From NCBI GenBank assembly GCA_009733775.1, contig WOGZ01000101.1:41839-105838 (forward strand): 64,000 bases of DNA. The letters are read 5' to 3'. This document shows, piece by piece, positions 9,029-20,812 of this stretch (positions are counted from its first letter, which is position 1; each line of letters opens with the position of its first letter). The notes under the pieces were generated by a model, which was given only the letters and a program-made list of their open reading frames with translations, searched no databases and had not been told where the DNA came from. The translations under genes were made by a program, and so were the position numbers. Source of the DNA: Alectoria sarmentosa. Its lineage: Eukaryota > Ascomycota > Lecanoromycetes > Lecanorales > Parmeliaceae.

Positions 9029-12000
9029 CCTTAGCTAGATAAGAATAGGCTAATAAGGCGAATATACCTTTAAACATCAATAATTCATCATATCACGTGA
9101 CTCAGGGTTAAAATTAATGAAGGTTAAAGGTTGGTTTTTTATGCGAATATGAGAAGAAAATGATTTATGCGCGAATAATCTTTTAATATGTATATTAGAT
9201 TTGCGAAGAAAATTCTCAATTTTCATAATAATAATAATCACATTGAGGGAACTTCTCCTTTCGCAAAAATATATCTTTTTTTTATAACAATTTCACATTC
9301 GTATCAAATCATTATTTTTTTAATAAAATCTTTTGAGATAAATATTTAATATTATTCTTTTATTAATCGAGTCGTTATAAACTTTTTATCATCATCATTA
9401 AATTTGATTATGTTTATTAATATTCTTTTTATTTCATTGATTTAAAAGCATGTTTTTAAAAAAGATTATATCGTTATTATAAAGCGCTCGGGCAGGAATA
9501 AAAGAGAAAAAAAATTCAAAATATAATTGCGTTATATTCGTGAAAGAAAAATTTGTGAAATTATAAATCAAAAAAGAAAACATAGAAGTTCACGAATTAA
9601 TGATTATTTATTCGATTATGTTTTGAATTTTGATAAGAAAAAAGATATGTGATGTTTGAAAGTTAAAAACGCGTTTCATAATCATGATTTTGATAAATAA
9701 ATAATTTATATAATTCATCGAATGATTATTTTAATTAATCAAATAAAAGGGTAAATTAATAAAAAAACGATTAATCATATTATATCGAGCGATATTCTTT
9801 ATAATTTATATTAAAATATAAATAAAAAAGATCTTATTTGAAAGCATCGCGATATTTATAATGCGAAAATCAAAATTCGTCGTTAAAACTTAAAATCACT
9901 CACGTTTATACAAGCTTTATTTAAATGATTATACGCATTAAATAAATAATACGTTAGATTTTTAAAATATTTAAAAAATCGTATTATATATCTCTTTTTT
10001 TCGTGAACATTTTATCAAAAAATGTTAAAGAAGAATTAAAAAATGATAATTATGAATTGCATATATAAAATGAATAAATATAAGTTTTCTTTATTTATTA
10101 TCACGGGCGTAAACGCTTTAAAAGAATCATTTTATATAATCTTTTGCTTTTTAATTGCGGAGAAATATGATGATTATTTTTGAACATTATAATAATATTA
10201 AAATATGTGCATTAAATTGAATATTTTTGATTCAATTATCATTATTATTAATCGCGAAAAGATTTTAATTAATGTTTATAACGTAGTTTTTTTAGATTTT
10301 AAGCACATATTTTATATTTAATATATTAATTAAAACATTGTTATTAATTGCAAATAATGTTTTTATATCAAGAAAAATTGAATTGAATTTTACGTTTATT
10401 AATTTCGAATCATATATATAATTATTATAATTACTTTTAAAGTTGAATAAACGTTTTTTTAAAAGGTTTATAATTATTATAATATCGTAATCTATATTTA
10501 TTTAACGAGAATATAAATTTATTTTTTTCGAATCAAATTTATTTTATATTATATTAATTAAAAGTCTCATTTTTTCAATATTGTTAATTCGAAAAATGAG
10601 AATAATAATTTAATTTTGAAAAAAGAATTTAAATTTTTAATCGATATGAGATCTTTCGTTTTAATTGTTATAATTAAGAATTAATTTTAAATAAAGAATT
10701 TTGAGATTGTTATTAAAGGTATCGTAAAGCTTTTTTTATAATAATGTAATATATATATTAACGAGTTTGAAAGCGTAAAGGCGATAGTAATAATACGATT
10801 TCGTTAATTTATATTTCGCGATATTATTATTTATGTAACATTATACGCTTTATGTCGAACGTTGAATTAATATCAAAAGATCGCGAAAGAAGAATCGAAA
10901 GATTATATTAATAACTTTATCACGATGTTAAAATTCTCTTATTATTATAAAATATAAACAAAAATAATATAAGAAATTAAAACAATTTTAATTGAGAATA
11001 TATATTTTTATTGACGATATAAAAAGTTAATAATCTTTTATATACGAAATGCGTTTATTATGAAAGATTTTAAATAATTAATCGATTCACTTCTTATTAT
11101 ATATAAATCGGTCGTTATTTATATAAAAAATAGATTTATAAATATTCGTAAGCTTTTTATATAAGCGGAGCTTATATTTCGAAGATTTATATAATAAAAA
11201 TCGTTATAATTTAAATAAATGAAAATTAATTTAAATTAACAAAATAATGAGATTACGCGAGATTTAATAAGAAAACGAGAAAAAAGACAAAAAAGAGAAC
11301 GAGAAAGAAATTATATAATTATATTAATTAAATTTTCAAAATCTTTAAAATCTTTGAAATCTTTAAAGTTTTCGAAGTTTTCAAAATTTTCGAAATTTGA
11401 TTATAATTATATTTCAAATTTCGATTTTAAGCGTGTATTTTTTAAAATAATTAAGTTTGCGTATGCGTTCGAAAATAATTCATAAAACGATTTATAAAAC
11501 GATTCACAAAATAATAATATTACGTTTAATATAATAATTAAATAAATTTTATCAAAAGATTTTTAATTTGAAAAACGTTAATATTGATTCAACTCGAAAG
11601 TTGATGTTATAAATTTATTATAAAAGCTTTTTAACGATCATATGTATAACATATAAAAACATTTTGAAATTATTAAAAAAGATTTAATCAAATGATGACG
11701 TTTTTGAGTTTAAAAGATACAATACAAGCTCAACAAAAAATAATAACATTACATTATCAATCAAGACGACATATTTATACTTTCTTAATTTGATAAATTT
11801 ATTAACGAATTATTCAAAAAGCATAATTAATTCAAAAACATCGTCGAACGTTTTCATAATTAATAAATATATAATTTTAATAAAAAGAACAAATTGAATT
11901 TATTAAATCACACATTAAAACGAGTGTTTAATTATTAAAAAAAAACATAATTTTCAACATATAATGTTTATTAATCTTTTCGTTAAATCAATAATTGCAT

Positions 12001-12930
12001 CATTTTTTTTAATTATTATATAAGTTCAAATTATAAAGAAAGCTTAATTTATAATAATAATTTCGATAAAATTTTTAATCGAGCGATTATAACAATGAGG
12101 AATTATAAAAAAAGAAAATGTTATAAAAGAATTGAGAAAAGGTTTTACACGATCGCATAATGAATGTGAACGAAAAAATTTAATATTCGTTTGACAATAA
12201 GGTGTTAAAACGATATTTGATTCTTTTTATATATAATATTAATATATAATTCAATTGATATTTAAATATAATGATTTTTATAATTTTTTGAAGTTTTAAT
12301 GTTTATGCTTTTTTCTTTTTACACTTTTCACATTTTAATCGATTCATTTTATATCAAATCATATTTTTATTTCTTCGATTTTTTGTTAATTAATTATAAA
12401 CTCTTTTCTTTTTTTATTCAATATTATTTAAATCAAAGTCATTATAAATAATATAAATTAATAAAAAATGAAATTGAATTACATTATAAGTTTATTTATA
12501 TTTCATCACATTATTTTTTTGAATAAGTTTCGCGCATAAAGATTTGTTAATAAGTCGTTTAATAACGTGTTTTTAATATAATTCAATCATTTGATATATT
12601 ATATGCAAAAAGTGCAATTATAAAACTTCACCGTCGCCCAAAAAAAATTTTATGATTTCATAAAGAGAGGTTTTATCAAATTTTTTTAAAGTGAAGAAAA
12701 AAGTTATTCAATTTTCAACATTTTTTAATGAGAAATGTATTATCTAATGTTGAAATTTAAATTTAATATTTTTCATTATTTTCTTGATGCGAAATTCTTT
12801 ATTAATTATTTGCGCATATATATGAGCGCACAAAAGTTTCTCTTAATTATCGAATTTTATTTAATATATTATTCGTTTTATTATTGCTTTTTATTTATAA
12901 AAGTTTTTAAATCATTAAATTTTTAATATT

Positions 12931-13445
12931 GCGATATTTGTTTAAATAATTATATGTGAAATAATTAAACGATATTCGATTAAATCGTTTATGATGATAA
13001 TGTAAATCTTTTTATATTCAAAGACGTTTTATTTTACGTTTTATATATTTATAAAAAACTTCGACGTCGTGTGATATATTCTTATTTATCGATATTATTA
13101 TCATCAAATTCTAATTTTACATTAAAAAAATGAATCATTTTCGCTTCGCTTTTCGCTTTATTCTTTACAAATTTTTTTTATAAATTTCGTTATTTCGATA
13201 TTTATTTAAATAATTATATGTGAGATAATTAAATAATATTCAATTAAATCGTTTATAATAACGACGTAAATCTTTTTATATTTAAAGACGTTTCATTTTA
13301 CGTTTTATATATTCATAAAAGATTTCGACGTTATGCGATATATTCTTATTTATCGATATCGTTATTATCAAATTTTGATTTTATATTAAAAGAATAAATC
13401 ATTTTCGCTTCGTTTTCCGCTTCGCTCTTCGCTTTATTTTTCACA
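12931..13445. repeat. Tandem duplication (about 260 bp unit) inside the decayed element
   Basis: Copy 1 (12931-13194) and copy 2 (13195-13445) align along their length with a 264-bp offset. Shared blocks include ttaaataattatatgtg, gatatattcttatttatcga and aatcattttcgcttcg. Many differences are C/T or G/A. Both copies end in a less degraded ttcgcttcg stretch. Confidence 0.85.
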
Positions 13446-13459
13446 AATTCAATCATTCA

Positions 13460-13550
13460 TATTTATTTATTTATCGTCGCGACGATGTAAATAAGCAAGT
13501 AAATAAACAAATAAATAAATAAATAAAATATCGTCGCGATGATATTTTGT

Positions 13551-13581
<31 letters not shown>

Positions 13582-13607
13582 TTTGCTTGTTTGCTTGCTT
13601 GCTTGTA
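13460..13607. repeat. Inverted AAAT/ATTT microsatellite with tcgtcgcga palindromes
   Basis: The block runs attt repeats, a tcgtcgcgacga palindrome, gtaaataagcaagtaaat then aaat repeats, a second tatcgtcgcgatgata palindrome, and a long ttta run ending in gctt repeats. The two arms could pair into a long hairpin. It lies about 400 bp inside the right TIR. Confidence 0.8.
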
Positions 13608-13990
13608 CGATCATTTAAAAAAAAATTAAAAATTGTGATGTTTAATCGAAAAATGAATTGATTAACGCACGGCATGTTTTTTAATACGTTATGACGTCGG
13701 TTCGGCGAGTATTATAATAGATATTTCGAGAATTCGTGTATTTTAAGGAAATTTCTGTATAATATCTGCGCGTTTATTGAAACGCACGACGTGATTGAAT
13801 ATTAATATCAATTTTAACGTCGTTATGAATAATAATTAATTGAATTTTTCAATTAAATGGAATTGTAAACCTATTTCTTAATCATTGCATCACAGTTTTT
13901 AATCGTTACGAAGGCTTATTTAATTACATATTTCACTTTTTTTAAGAATTTCAAAAAGGGTTATGCGTTGGTAAAGGTATGCAAAATAGA

Positions 13991-14057
13991 GGGCTACGTA
14001 CATGTATCAAAAGGTTACGTACATGTATCAAAAAGCTACGTGCGGGTATCAAAAGCC
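13991..14057 (-). repeat. Right terminal inverted repeat with internal sub-repeats
   Basis: Inverted partner of 8962-9028, ending gtgcgggtatcaaaagcc. It has the same three sub-repeat units in inverted order. TSD copy tttgtata follows at 14058-14065. Confidence 0.92.
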
Positions 14058-14065
14058 TTTGTATA

Positions 14066-15451
14066 TGCTATCATTAAACTTTCACTACTTCTTTCCGTCT
14101 GGTTAATTCCCTGGCACATTCGTATCTCTATGCTTTAGTGAAGGAGGTTCAGCGGCTTTGTTCAAAGCATTTCACAAAACCCAAAAAGGAAATAACTAAA
14201 TCGCCTAGCCGAATATGGTGATTTTCAACGCCCGCATCGCCGGCCTTTTAAAAACAAAATTCAATATGTTGAAAACAGTTTTCAGACGCTCGAATCATTT
14301 TAATAACAATAATTCAATTAAGCGATTTAATCAAAGTTGTCCATGCGGGGATCCAGGAGCCAGAAATGTTTGTTAGCGAGAATGTAGGCAGGAAGAGATT
14401 GTGGAGGATGCAGGCGTTGTGGGTACGGTTGTGGATGGGATGCAGGATCAAATCTTGAAGGTCTCTACCGCCGGGCATGAGATTGAGAGTAAATAATGAC
14501 TGGTGTCTCAATCAAAGACAAAGCTGGTAAGTCATATGTATTCCACATCATACGTGCTTTTGTCGTTGTTTATGGGTAATACGTACCATACATGGATGAA
14601 ACCATTATCTACTGGATGGACAACGCAGTCATTAATAAACATGCAGCATATGAGGATTAGGACAACGTCTTATTTATGGAAATTAGAAATTGAATATCAT
14701 GACTTTCAATAGCTTTCGAGGTTTCACATACTGATTTCAAAGTGTTCTGAGCCCCTAAGACTTGCGTGATACGATTATCAAAAAGATAGCTAGCTATACG
14801 AGATAATGTTTCGGGGCTTTTGATAGATCAACAGCTTCAAAACAACCCTCTACGAATTAAATTAAGAGGGGGATTTTCGTAAAAACCAGCCTCAAAGCCC
14901 CCTTTCCCTGAGACCGACCCCGAAAACTCGCCTTAACCCTACCCCGAACATGCCCTAATTCGAAAAGATGACGACCGTACGTGAGTACCAAACATGATCC
15001 ACGTACAACTGTAAGTCACATGTTCTGAGCCTCTGAGACTTGCGTGTTCTTATTCATGAATAATCGTTTAATCCACACATCAAATTGTTCACCTATGATG
15101 CGTCGTGTTTGACAAACTGAGGATGCAGAGATAATCTTTCTCCATTGACTTGTCTGTTACGAGGAGACTGAGTATGCAACTCGAAGAATAAAACATAGTA
15201 TGTTCAAATGCCTTCCTCTCAACACTTGTTCCTGTATAGTCTTATTGATTGCGATCTGCTGACTGAGCCACAAAAGTCCAAGTTATCATGTCATGGAAGA
15301 GAAAACAGTGTTCAAGATTATTAAGGCAGTATGAAAACTAGCATGCTCGCTATTGTCCACGTACCCCCAAATCACACGAAAAGTCCAAGCCGCAGGTTCC
15401 TGACCTCCTCAACTCGCAATCTAGAACAAATTCCTCCAACCCCGAGTTCCG
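14066..15451. other. Gene-poor spacer between transposon and conserved genes
   Basis: Normal base composition returns at the TSD. Only short unrecognised frames exist (for example 14314-14511 minus and 14503-14712 plus). A 25-bp motif, tgttctgagccnctnagact followed by tgcgtg, occurs twice, at 14743 and 15021. The distal part probably holds the 3' UTR of the gene ending at 15452. Confidence 0.5.
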
Positions 15452-16408
15452 CTAGTAGAAGCTCCTCCTGGAAGATGCCCCTGTCATGGGAGACCCTCGA
15501 CGTCCACGCATTCCCTCGTCCTCAGAGTCATCAAGGTCGTCCTCTGATAGGTAATCCTGTCCGCGACGTCGAGAATGCATCCCGCCTCGAGCGTCCCGCC
15601 CACGTGCCCGACGAGCTTCGTACTGCTCAAACTCGGATTCATCGTCCATGCTGCTAGCGTGAGCCAGTCCACGGTGATCAGCATACGGGGCTGCCATGAA
15701 ACGTCTCCCTCCAGGGCCGATTTGGTCACGTGCTGGACGAGGCGCAAAGTCCGATTCGTCCTCGGAATGTTCGTCATTCAAGCGCAGGTCCGGGCGACGA
15801 CGAGGCTCCGCTCCACGCCTAACTCCTGGTCCGCTGTGTCCTTCACGCGTCGCACGAGGCTCGTACTCGGATTCATCATCAGAATTCTCGGCGTTCAAGC
15901 GAGGGTTGAGATGATGTGAAACAGCTCCGCGTCTCGATCCCTGTCCGCGGACCTCACGATGTCCATACTCAAATCCAGAGTCGTTGTCGTAGGAGTCAAG
16001 AGCATCGGGAGAAATGCCGCTACGAAATAGAGTAGCGGGAAATGGGGCGCGACCACGAGGCCCAACTCCATCTGCACTTCCACCATAACGGCCTCGTGGC
16101 TCATACTCGCGCTCATCTATGGAGCGATCCGAGGTGTGTGGACCTGCACCACGCCTATCAGCGAGTCCACGATGAGTGGGACGGTCGTATCCTCCAAGGT
16201 CAGTATCTTCATCATCGTCAAACCCCGATGTATGGTCACGCCCGCGTCGTTCACCGCGGAATGTCGGTCGCTCCCGCATCAGGTCACCACGACCGTAGAC
16301 GCGGTCATAGTCATCGTCACTGTCGAGCGGGCCACCATGACGAGGAGAGTCATAGTCGTAGCCGTCATCGGACTCGAAATCACGAGTAGAGGCGCCATAG
16401 CGGTCCAT
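15452..16408 (-). CDS. Disordered RG-rich/acidic repeat protein, unknown function
   Basis: A single uninterrupted frame of 318 residues starting at ATG 16408. The composition is extreme: Arg, Gly, Asp, Glu and Ser dominate, with many RG and RGRR pairs alternating with acidic DDES and EDES clusters. Three or four imperfect repeats follow the pattern RLN-(A/D)E-(N/H)-S-(D/E)-DES-(E/D)-(Y/F), each followed by a basic RR segment and separated by about 35-45 residues (roughly residues 170-275). No folded domain, signal peptide or membrane segment is visible. RG/acidic disorder is typical of RNA-binding or chromatin-associated proteins, but that is only an analogy. Opposite-strand frames over the same span are shadows of this biased composition. 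I do not recognise an orthologue. Confidence 0.7.
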   Translation of the reverse strand: MDRYGASTRDFESDDGYDYDSPRHGGPLDSDDDYDRVYGRGDLMRERPTFRGERRGRDHTSGFDDDEDTDLGGYDRPTHRGLADRRGAGPHTSDRSIDEREYEPRGRYGGSADGVGPRGRAPFPATLFRSGISPDALDSYDNDSGFEYGHREVRGQGSRRGAVSHHLNPRLNAENSDDESEYEPRATREGHSGPGVRRGAEPRRRPDLRLNDEHSEDESDFAPRPARDQIGPGGRRFMAAPYADHRGLAHASSMDDESEFEQYEARRARGRDARGGMHSRRRGQDYLSEDDLDDSEDEGMRGRRGSPMTGASSRRSFY

Positions 16409-16420
16409 CTTGAGTTTTTT

Positions 16421-16456
16421 GGATTTGGATTTGGTTTGGTTTGGTTTGGTTTGGTT
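16421..16456. repeat. ggttt microsatellite just upstream of start codon
   Basis: Runs of ggattt then ggttt lie 13-48 bp upstream of the ATG at 16408 (on the transcript, a run of aaacc units). This is probably 5' UTR of the RG-rich protein gene. Confidence 0.8.
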
Positions 16457-16631
16457 GATGTGATGATGATTTTTGAGATCTCTTCTGTGCTTGAGTGTGA
16501 TTCTGCTTTTGGTTCTGCTTTTGGTTGTGGGTGTGTGTTGGTGAGAGTGATGTAGAAAAGAAGAAGGGAGAGAGGGAGGAGAGGGGATTAAATACCTGCG
16601 ATCGGTGTCGGACTTCGGTGTTGAGATCCAT

Positions 16632-17877
16632 TTTGTGACAAAGAGGTTATTGTGTCAAACAAAGGTAGTGTTGAGAGCTGACGACCCAAATTTGACAATA
16701 GGATTCTCAAGAACGCTTACTTGTCATTGTTTTGAAACACTTCTTTTGTCGTAAACTTCATTGAGACAATCCTATTGTCGAAAGCCTATCTGGCGGAGGG
16801 TCGAGAAGGCCGTCCGAATTCTCCAGCTATGTGTCCTTGTGCTGTCATTGTCGTTCGCCAGAAAGTTCTGGGAAGTCGCATTCGTGACAGATGAAGCCTT
16901 AGGTATAATCTCAACATACGACCTGTAGCTATTCGCGACCTCGGTGAATCCACCGATAGGCGAGGTGAGAGAGCATGTGGTGAATACTTGATTACGAATT
17001 GGTGCGAAATGGGTCATCAATCAATCCATCATTGTGCATGTCAAAAGGCGTCTCACTCGTTGCAAAGCGAGATGAGAAGAGCGGCAGCAATAAAGCTGAT
17101 GCATGCCTCCGTTTCAGATTAGCCCCTCACATTACAGTTCGAGTATACCCAGCGGAGAAGCATTAGGGACTCGGCATCGTTGTACATCCTAGTGCTCCCC
17201 AACGTGGTCTGAGACTGACAGCCAAGGGCTTACAGAGAAGTATAGGAGCAGAGAGCCCAAAGGCAAAGGGTAAGGGTTCAGAAGACTGCCGACTGTTGGG
17301 TCGACCACGCTTTCGAAAGCGGTGATGCGATGGACGAAAGGCGCCGTAGATACAACGGTGCAGGCGGCATTCAAACCTTTCTTCAGTTCTAATACGAATT
17401 ATCATCAGTGTAAATGTTCTTGCTAGGGACATTGAAAGAGCAAGAGCACTTATCCTCGAACAATCAGGCCAGAAATCGACTGAGCAAAACCATTTCACGG
17501 TAAGCCACGTCCGGTCGTCCAGCCTTTGCATCGAAGGATAAGATTGAATGAGGGCAGGTCGGAACTTCCTCTGCCGCTCCACCCAGCCCCAAAGATTGAC
17601 ATTAACGGATCACTGATTTGTGATAGGTTAATCTCATATATTGCGATAGCTCCTCTGCTCGCATTTGCAAAGCGTAGGAGGATGTGTCTCGTTCTCTACA
17701 AGTTGATAGCCGTAAGATGCTTGTGGGGGAGGGCAGTAGAGGTACGAACAATTTCCTCTATTCCGCTACGCACACAAGGGCGCTCTTTTCAGGGGGACGG
17801 TAGGTCTATATCACGGCAGTTTTCAGTGTCTCAGATTCATCTTGTGGAAGAACGGATGCAAGGTCAGCTTTATAATT
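16632..17877. other. Spacer without a recognisable gene
   Basis: Several frames of 80-147 residues on both strands overlap each other and none resembles a known protein. The end next to 17878 is the likely 3' UTR of COG1. Confidence 0.5.
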
Positions 17878-20510
17878 CTAAGCCAACAATGCAAAGAGCA
17901 GACTCGTCCGCTTCCAGTACTCTGCAGCATCTTTCTTCATCCTCTCCATTGACTTCCGCTCCAGAGTAAGCTCTTGAAAAAGTGATCCTTGCAGGCTAAA
18001 TAGCTGGTTCGCTTCGCCTTCCATCTCTTTGACGACACTGGCATTGGTGAGATAGCAGATATCGAAGAACCGTTGTATCTTCCCGTCTTCTGGCTCCTCT
18101 TCTGGCTCGGGCTCGACATGTCCATTGCTCATATTTCCATTCAGAGGCTTTTCTGCCGGCCTTTCCGGAGTTTTCTCGCCATCCTTCTCCTCTTTCTTCG
18201 CTACTTTTCCCGCTTCTTCGCCATCTACCTCCCCATTCTCCTCTCTGACTCTTTCCTCTATTTCCTCCTCGTCTTTCTTGACTTCTTTCTCGATTTCTTC
18301 TTCCTCCTTGTCCTCACCATCAAGAAGATCTCTATCCCGATGCCCATTGACCTGGACAGCCTGATGCCCTTCAAGCATTGGCGCTATGCTCAGGGTAAGT
18401 TCCTTTTTCAACGCATCGACTGCCTGTGGGCTCCACACGTCGCTGCCATAAGCATTCATTGATGACGCAAGATCAAGCAGGAATCTATATGTCCATACAG
18501 ATGGTAAAACGGGTAGTTCCGGGTCACCTTCCCAAAGCGGTCGTGCTTGTAGTAGCTTAGCTTGCGACATCTTGGCAATACGCTTCGAGCATCGCTCCAG
18601 AGGCGTACGAAGTGCTTCGTCTGCGATGGTATGCTGTAGGCTAGGTATCGAACTATTTCCAAATTTGGTATTCTGGTAGCTCTTTGGTAGACGTTGCCGT
18701 ATTTCTCTCCATACACGGATCAAGTACGCGGCTTGTAGGCCACTATTAATCGTCTTAGACTTGTCAGGCAGCTTGTAGAGCATGACTTGTAACTCAGAAT
18801 AAGCCTCATGGAGGGCGCTAGAGAGCTCTTCTTGCAATAGTCGTGGATCGTCTTCACTGAGCAGGACTTGTTTGTTGTCCAGCAAATCATCTTCATCATC
18901 CACGTCATCGACATCGTGTGGCCATCTAATCTCTCGCAGCTTCTTGATCATCTCTTCTAAAGCTTCGATGCTCTCGAGAAAATACACGTACTCCAGAGAT
19001 ACTCTGTTGAGGGGCTCGTTCTTGCTTGTGAAAAGAGTCGTAAGCCTCTCTCTAAACATTTTGCCCCCATTCTCGAATTCCATTGAAGTCATCGAAGAAT
19101 CCCATAGTGACGGAGGAAGGTCAGAAATGCCAGCTCGCCAATTCTGCAAATCATTTTTGACGATTAAGCCCACTCGGTCTAGCTTAGACGCTCGGCTCTG
19201 TATAATGCGCGCGGATTGATTATTGAACACATCGCGGAGGCCATCGAATGTCTCAGCTGAATCGATCTCTTTCGAGTGCTGATGATTCGACAGCCAGAGC
19301 TCGAAGACTTGTCTCCGCAAGTCTATCAGTCTTCCAGGATCCTCGACATCTTGTATCCTGTTCCGTAGTCCAGCGAGGAAAGAGCCAAATGCGGACCTTG
19401 CCCACAGCTTGAGGGATCGTTCTGCTTCGATTTTGGTCAAATCATCATGCCGTATGTAGGGTATAAATGTCCTGATATCGTCACCTATCCACCTCTCGTG
19501 AACATCCAAATTAAGCTCACTCAATGAGTATACATCCTGACTTCTGAACAAAGAAATAGCCTTTAATTTTTCCAGTGCGTGTGCCAATTGCGTCGGTATG
19601 ATTGCCTGGGTGTCCTTCAAAGTCTTTACGTATAGTCGTAATGCCAACAGCATTTTGTAAGGGCCATCACCACCGTGAACCATGTTCTGAGATATGGTCT
19701 CCAACCTTATGTGGTGATAATGGCGTAGAACGTCCTTAAGCGACGAACTCGTAGCCAGCGCAAAAGCGCACATTGCCTCCACCAGTACGTCTCTCGACAA
19801 TTCCAAGCTTTTGAATCGTTCATCGATCCTGCCCAGCAGTCTTCGGCGTAGACTTGCCAACCGGTTCCTCAAATTGTCCAAGTATGGCGGCGGATTCGGG
19901 CGTTGAGAGAGCTTCGTATGCAGCAGCCTCGAAATCACGAGAACTTTTGCGGCGAGCAGCACCGATCCCCCACTCTTGAAAAGCCTGGAGACTACATCCG
20001 GACAGCTGCGGAGGACGGCCAATTGGGATGCGAAGGCGTAGCGTGTACTGCCTACCAATAGATTCGTAAGCATCGTCTCCAGAGGTCTGTAGGTTGGTAC
20101 TGGACATTCGTACTTGGAGCCCCCACCTCTTCAGTCCAACTACTCAGATTTGATCTCTGCTTCTCCAACATTCTAGTGTTGCACCTCTTGCCAATCTCCC
20201 CTATGTAGGTCTCCACGTCGTGCATCTGGCTACCCATCTCAATAATCGACTCTGCGGTGCCGAGCAGGTCACGGTAGCTTGCGCTGCATGAACACCCTAA
20301 TGTTAGCAATCGAGGTTTCCCACATAGAGACACAGCTGAGACTAGAGTGCTGGAAGAGGTCCCATACCCAACGAGTGTCCTCAATTTTTCCCGGTTCGAT
20401 TCGATGTCCCTGCGTAGCTGTCTCTCCATGCCGCGCACTGCGGGAATAGGATATTGGAAAGCTTCCTCCCATGACCCGAAGGTCTTGGGATCTGGAGCTT
20501 CCGCTGCCAT
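17878..20510 (-). CDS. COG1: Conserved oligomeric Golgi complex subunit 1
   Basis: Three exons, 20510-20368, 20283-20114 and 20051-17878, encode 828 residues. Intron 1 (84 nt) is a multiple of three without stops, so retention would add an in-frame insert. Removing it restores the conserved LVGASYRDLLGTAESI. Intron 2 (62 nt, GTACGA-TAG) was placed so that the frame joins to STRYAFASQLAVLR. The N-terminal about 110 residues are a Vps51-type helical domain starting SWEEAFQYPIPAVRGMERQL, as in fungal Cog1. A Glu/Lys-rich acidic insertion occurs in the C-terminal third (about residues 690-760). The protein ends YWKRTSLLFALLA, like its homologues. COG tethers retrograde vesicles at the Golgi and maintains glycosyltransferases there. 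GPI13 lies 302 bp away on the same strand. Confidence 0.9.
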
Positions 20511-20812
20511 TTTCTGTGTAATGTAAAGACTGTGGATGGTTCAACAACGATGATCTACGGTGGAAGAGAACTTCAAGGTCCCGCTTACACCTATCGAGAA
20601 CGGATCTTCCTCAGACATTGACTTGCTACTACCTACCTACCTCATTACGGCCTGGACCTGATAGACAAGACCGAGCTTCATGTGCAATTGAACGCTTGCA
20701 CAAGAAAGTATGTCGGTAATTTCATCCATATTATACAGCAAGTGAATGGGTATTCTGTACAGTCGAAGTCATACAGAGAAGGTAATATACATCGGAGGCA
20801 GAACAATGCTTT

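Larger units (their letters stand above)
8962..14057. mobile_element. RIP-decayed DNA transposon, 5,096 bp, 67-bp TIRs, 8-bp TSD
   Basis: The ends 8962-9028 and 13991-14057 are inverted copies of each other over 67 bp with about four mismatches. They are flanked by identical direct repeats tttgtata (8954-8961 and 14058-14065), a textbook 8-bp target-site duplication. Everything between the TIRs from about 9060 to 13980 is extremely AT-rich with no long ORF, so the transposase is destroyed. Of the four TIR mismatches, two are C/T or G/A transitions, as RIP would make. An 8-bp TSD fits hAT, some MULE and KDZ-type elements. The superfamily cannot be settled without a coding remnant. Confidence 0.9.

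Noticed and set aside
14314..14712. Two opposite-strand frames near the transposon's right end
   Set aside because: Checked as possible transposase remnants, but they lie outside the TIR and TSD and show no recognisable motif.
17163..17582. 139-residue minus-strand frame
   Set aside because: Overlaps another frame on the same strand and resembles no family; no supporting splice structure.
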